Below are positions 33,015 through 33,900 of a stretch of DNA of 33,900 bases, piece by piece (positions within the stretch are counted from its first letter, which is position 1; each line of letters opens with the position of its first letter). Under the pieces are notes generated by a model. The model had not been told where the DNA came from and made no database searches. It saw only the letters and a program-made list of their open reading frames with translations. Location of the stretch: the IMG/VR virus record IMGVR_UViG_3300031566_004201, positions 1-33,900 of that record; one strand, written 5' to 3'. The position numbers and the translations under genes were made by a program. The DNA comes from a virus.

Positions 33015-33548
33015 ATGAATACTGTATATGTTATATCGTTTGTAATATTGATGATATGGTTGTTAGGTAGTATTGTATATAAAATTAGTAGGTCTGGTAA
33101 ATTAACTACTAGAAGGAATAGTTTATTACGTAAGTTAGATTTAGAGGTTGATGAACTTACGTCAGAGTTCAAAGCTTATGTATTATTTGTAGTTAGATCT
33201 AAAAGAGATGTATTATATGATATTGTAGATAGTAATGTGCATACGATATCACAAAGGGATATGAACTATTATAGAGAGTTTCAAGTGCGCACAAAGCATA
33301 TAGAAGCAGCAATGACTGATTTTTACAATTTGGTTATACAACCTATCAACCCTAAAGTTATTTTTATTGAAACTATAGAACCATATATAAATTTAATTAA
33401 TTTTTTAAAAGATACATTTACTCGTGATATAGAACCAGCTTTATACAATAAAGAAAAATTTGAATTATTTTTAAATGAAAAAGTATATTATTATATTGAT
33501 GAGAAATGTAAAGAGTTTAAACACTTAATTGAAGTAGCAAAAAAATAA
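33015..33548 (+). CDS. Membrane-anchored protein of unknown function
   Basis: 177 residues. Residues 1-23 (VYVISFVILMIWLLGSIVY in the core) form a single membrane helix, followed by a basic RKL-rich stretch, which predicts the N-terminus outside or an N-terminal anchor with a long cytoplasmic helical domain (about 30-177). AAGGAG at 33002-33007 selects ATG 33015 over a longer frame at 32937. It is one of few membrane proteins in the window. No function can be assigned. Confidence 0.65.
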   Translation: MNTVYVISFVILMIWLLGSIVYKISRSGKLTTRRNSLLRKLDLEVDELTSEFKAYVLFVVRSKRDVLYDIVDSNVHTISQRDMNYYREFQVRTKHIEAAMTDFYNLVIQPINPKVIFIETIEPYINLINFLKDTFTRDIEPALYNKEKFELFLNEKVYYYIDEKCKEFKHLIEVAKK

Positions 33549-33571
33549 GTTAATGTAGGGTGGTGTGAATT

Positions 33572-33742
33572 ATGAAAGCGAAGGAGCTTGCCGAGATACT
33601 ATTAGAACATCCTGAAGCTAAAGTATCCACATATGGTATAGAATTTAATAATTGTGGGAATGGGTATGATTATTTTAATAATGTTGAGGTAGATTTTAAT
33701 GAAAAGGATGGTATTTTTTATATTATAAGTTATGAAGACTAA
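33572..33742 (+). CDS. Small phage protein, 56 residues
   Basis: A short frame from ATG 33572 to TAA 33742. It starts [20 protein letters not shown], the helix-plus-strand opening of a common family of small phage and plasmid proteins of unknown function ("TVKELIELL...PDAEV" type). A beta-rich C-terminus ([19 protein letters not shown]) follows. GGGTGG at 33558-33563 is a fair ribosome site, and the stop overlaps the RNase HII start by 11 bases. Confidence 0.6.
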   Translation: MKAKELAEILLEHPEAKVSTYGIEFNNCGNGYDYFNNVEVDFNEKDGIFYIISYED

Positions 33743-33900
33743 AATTAAACCCACATATGATATGGAATTGTCTCTTATAAGTAAAGGGTATAAATATATT
33801 ATTGGCGTAGATGAAGTTGGAAGAGGGAGTTTAGCCGGACCTGTTGTAGCTGCTGCTGTATGTATTCCAGAAGGATTTGATACCACTGGTATAAATGATT
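33732..33900 (+). CDS. rnhB: Ribonuclease HII, N-terminal end (partial)
   Basis: The first 56 residues are present; the gene runs off the right edge. [22 protein letters not shown] is the RNase HII motif, with D and E of VDEVGRG as catalytic acids. The enzyme removes RNA from RNA-DNA hybrids and single ribonucleotides, useful for primer removal beside a polymerase that lacks a 5' nuclease domain. ATG 33732 lies inside the preceding small gene. Confidence 0.9.
   Translation, partial: MKTKIKPTYDMELSLISKGYKYIIGVDEVGRGSLAGPVVAAAVCIPEGFDTTGIND

Noticed and set aside
1-33900. tRNA genes, CRISPR arrays, insertion sequences, att sites and long direct repeats
   Set aside because: No cloverleaf-like sequence, repeat array or transposase was found; gaps between genes are too short for most of these.
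1-33900. Alternative genetic code (stop reassignment)
   Set aside because: TAA, TAG and TGA each end well-bounded genes (for example TGA at 160, TAG at 4429 and 25519), and no in-frame stop interrupts a conserved gene except in the HNH remnant.

Overview
The window reads as part of a large, AT-rich (roughly one third G+C by eye) tailed-phage genome infecting a low-GC bacterium. Every gene lies on the + strand. Genes are packed end to start, often overlapping by one to eight bases, and most have AGGAG-type ribosome sites. TAA, TAG and TGA all act as stops, so the code is the standard bacterial one. The host cannot be named from this sequence. Phage origin is inferred from the dense replication/nucleotide module (own clamp, RecA, helicase, primase, RuvC-like resolvase, family A polymerase, dUTPase, ribonucleotide reductase), the small unknown proteins and the traces of homing elements.

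Layout. (1) 1-592: the end of a thymidylate synthase-family gene, a broken HNH homing-endonuclease scar and a small Cys-rich protein. (2) 594-9478: replication and recombination module with DnaN-type sliding clamp, a small protein with an N-terminal clamp-binding motif, RecA, a Vsr/EDxHD-type nuclease, a possible UvsY-like mediator, DnaB-type helicase, short DnaG-type primase, a double zinc-ribbon protein, RuvC-like resolvase and a Cas4/RecB-type iron-sulphur nuclease. (3) 9507-25521: a 16-kb block of 20 sugar genes. It has ten glycosyltransferases (four GT-B, six GT-A), a UDP-GlcNAc 2-epimerase, three methyltransferases, a beta-helix acyltransferase, a PIG-L deacetylase, a sugar epimerase/dehydratase, RmlC-like and RmlD-like enzymes and a KdsC-like protein whose catalytic residues are altered. 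(4) 25603-33900: clamp loader, family A DNA polymerase with proofreading domain, dUTPase, class II ribonucleotide reductase interrupted by an intein at its radical cysteine, three small unknown genes and the start of RNase HII.

How it fits together. Regions 2 and 4 together supply most of a replisome: clamp, single-gene clamp loader, polymerase, helicase and primase, plus dNTP supply and recombination. The sugar block is inserted between the two halves. It has no flippase, polymerase, oligosaccharyltransferase, lipid-linked initiating transferase or recognisable membrane segment, so its product is most simply a glycan built in the cytoplasm on an intracellular acceptor such as phage DNA or a virion protein. 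That is the most promising candidate here for an undescribed system. A promoter-like element occurs twice with identical spacing, upstream of the third sugar gene (11921) and of the clamp loader (25518). The second copy is fused to a perfect-stem terminator at the end of the sugar block, suggesting that block is its own transcription unit.

Other notable points are the intein ending Arg-Gly instead of His-Asn, the homing-endonuclease debris at thyA, and the QLDMF motif in the gene directly behind the clamp gene.
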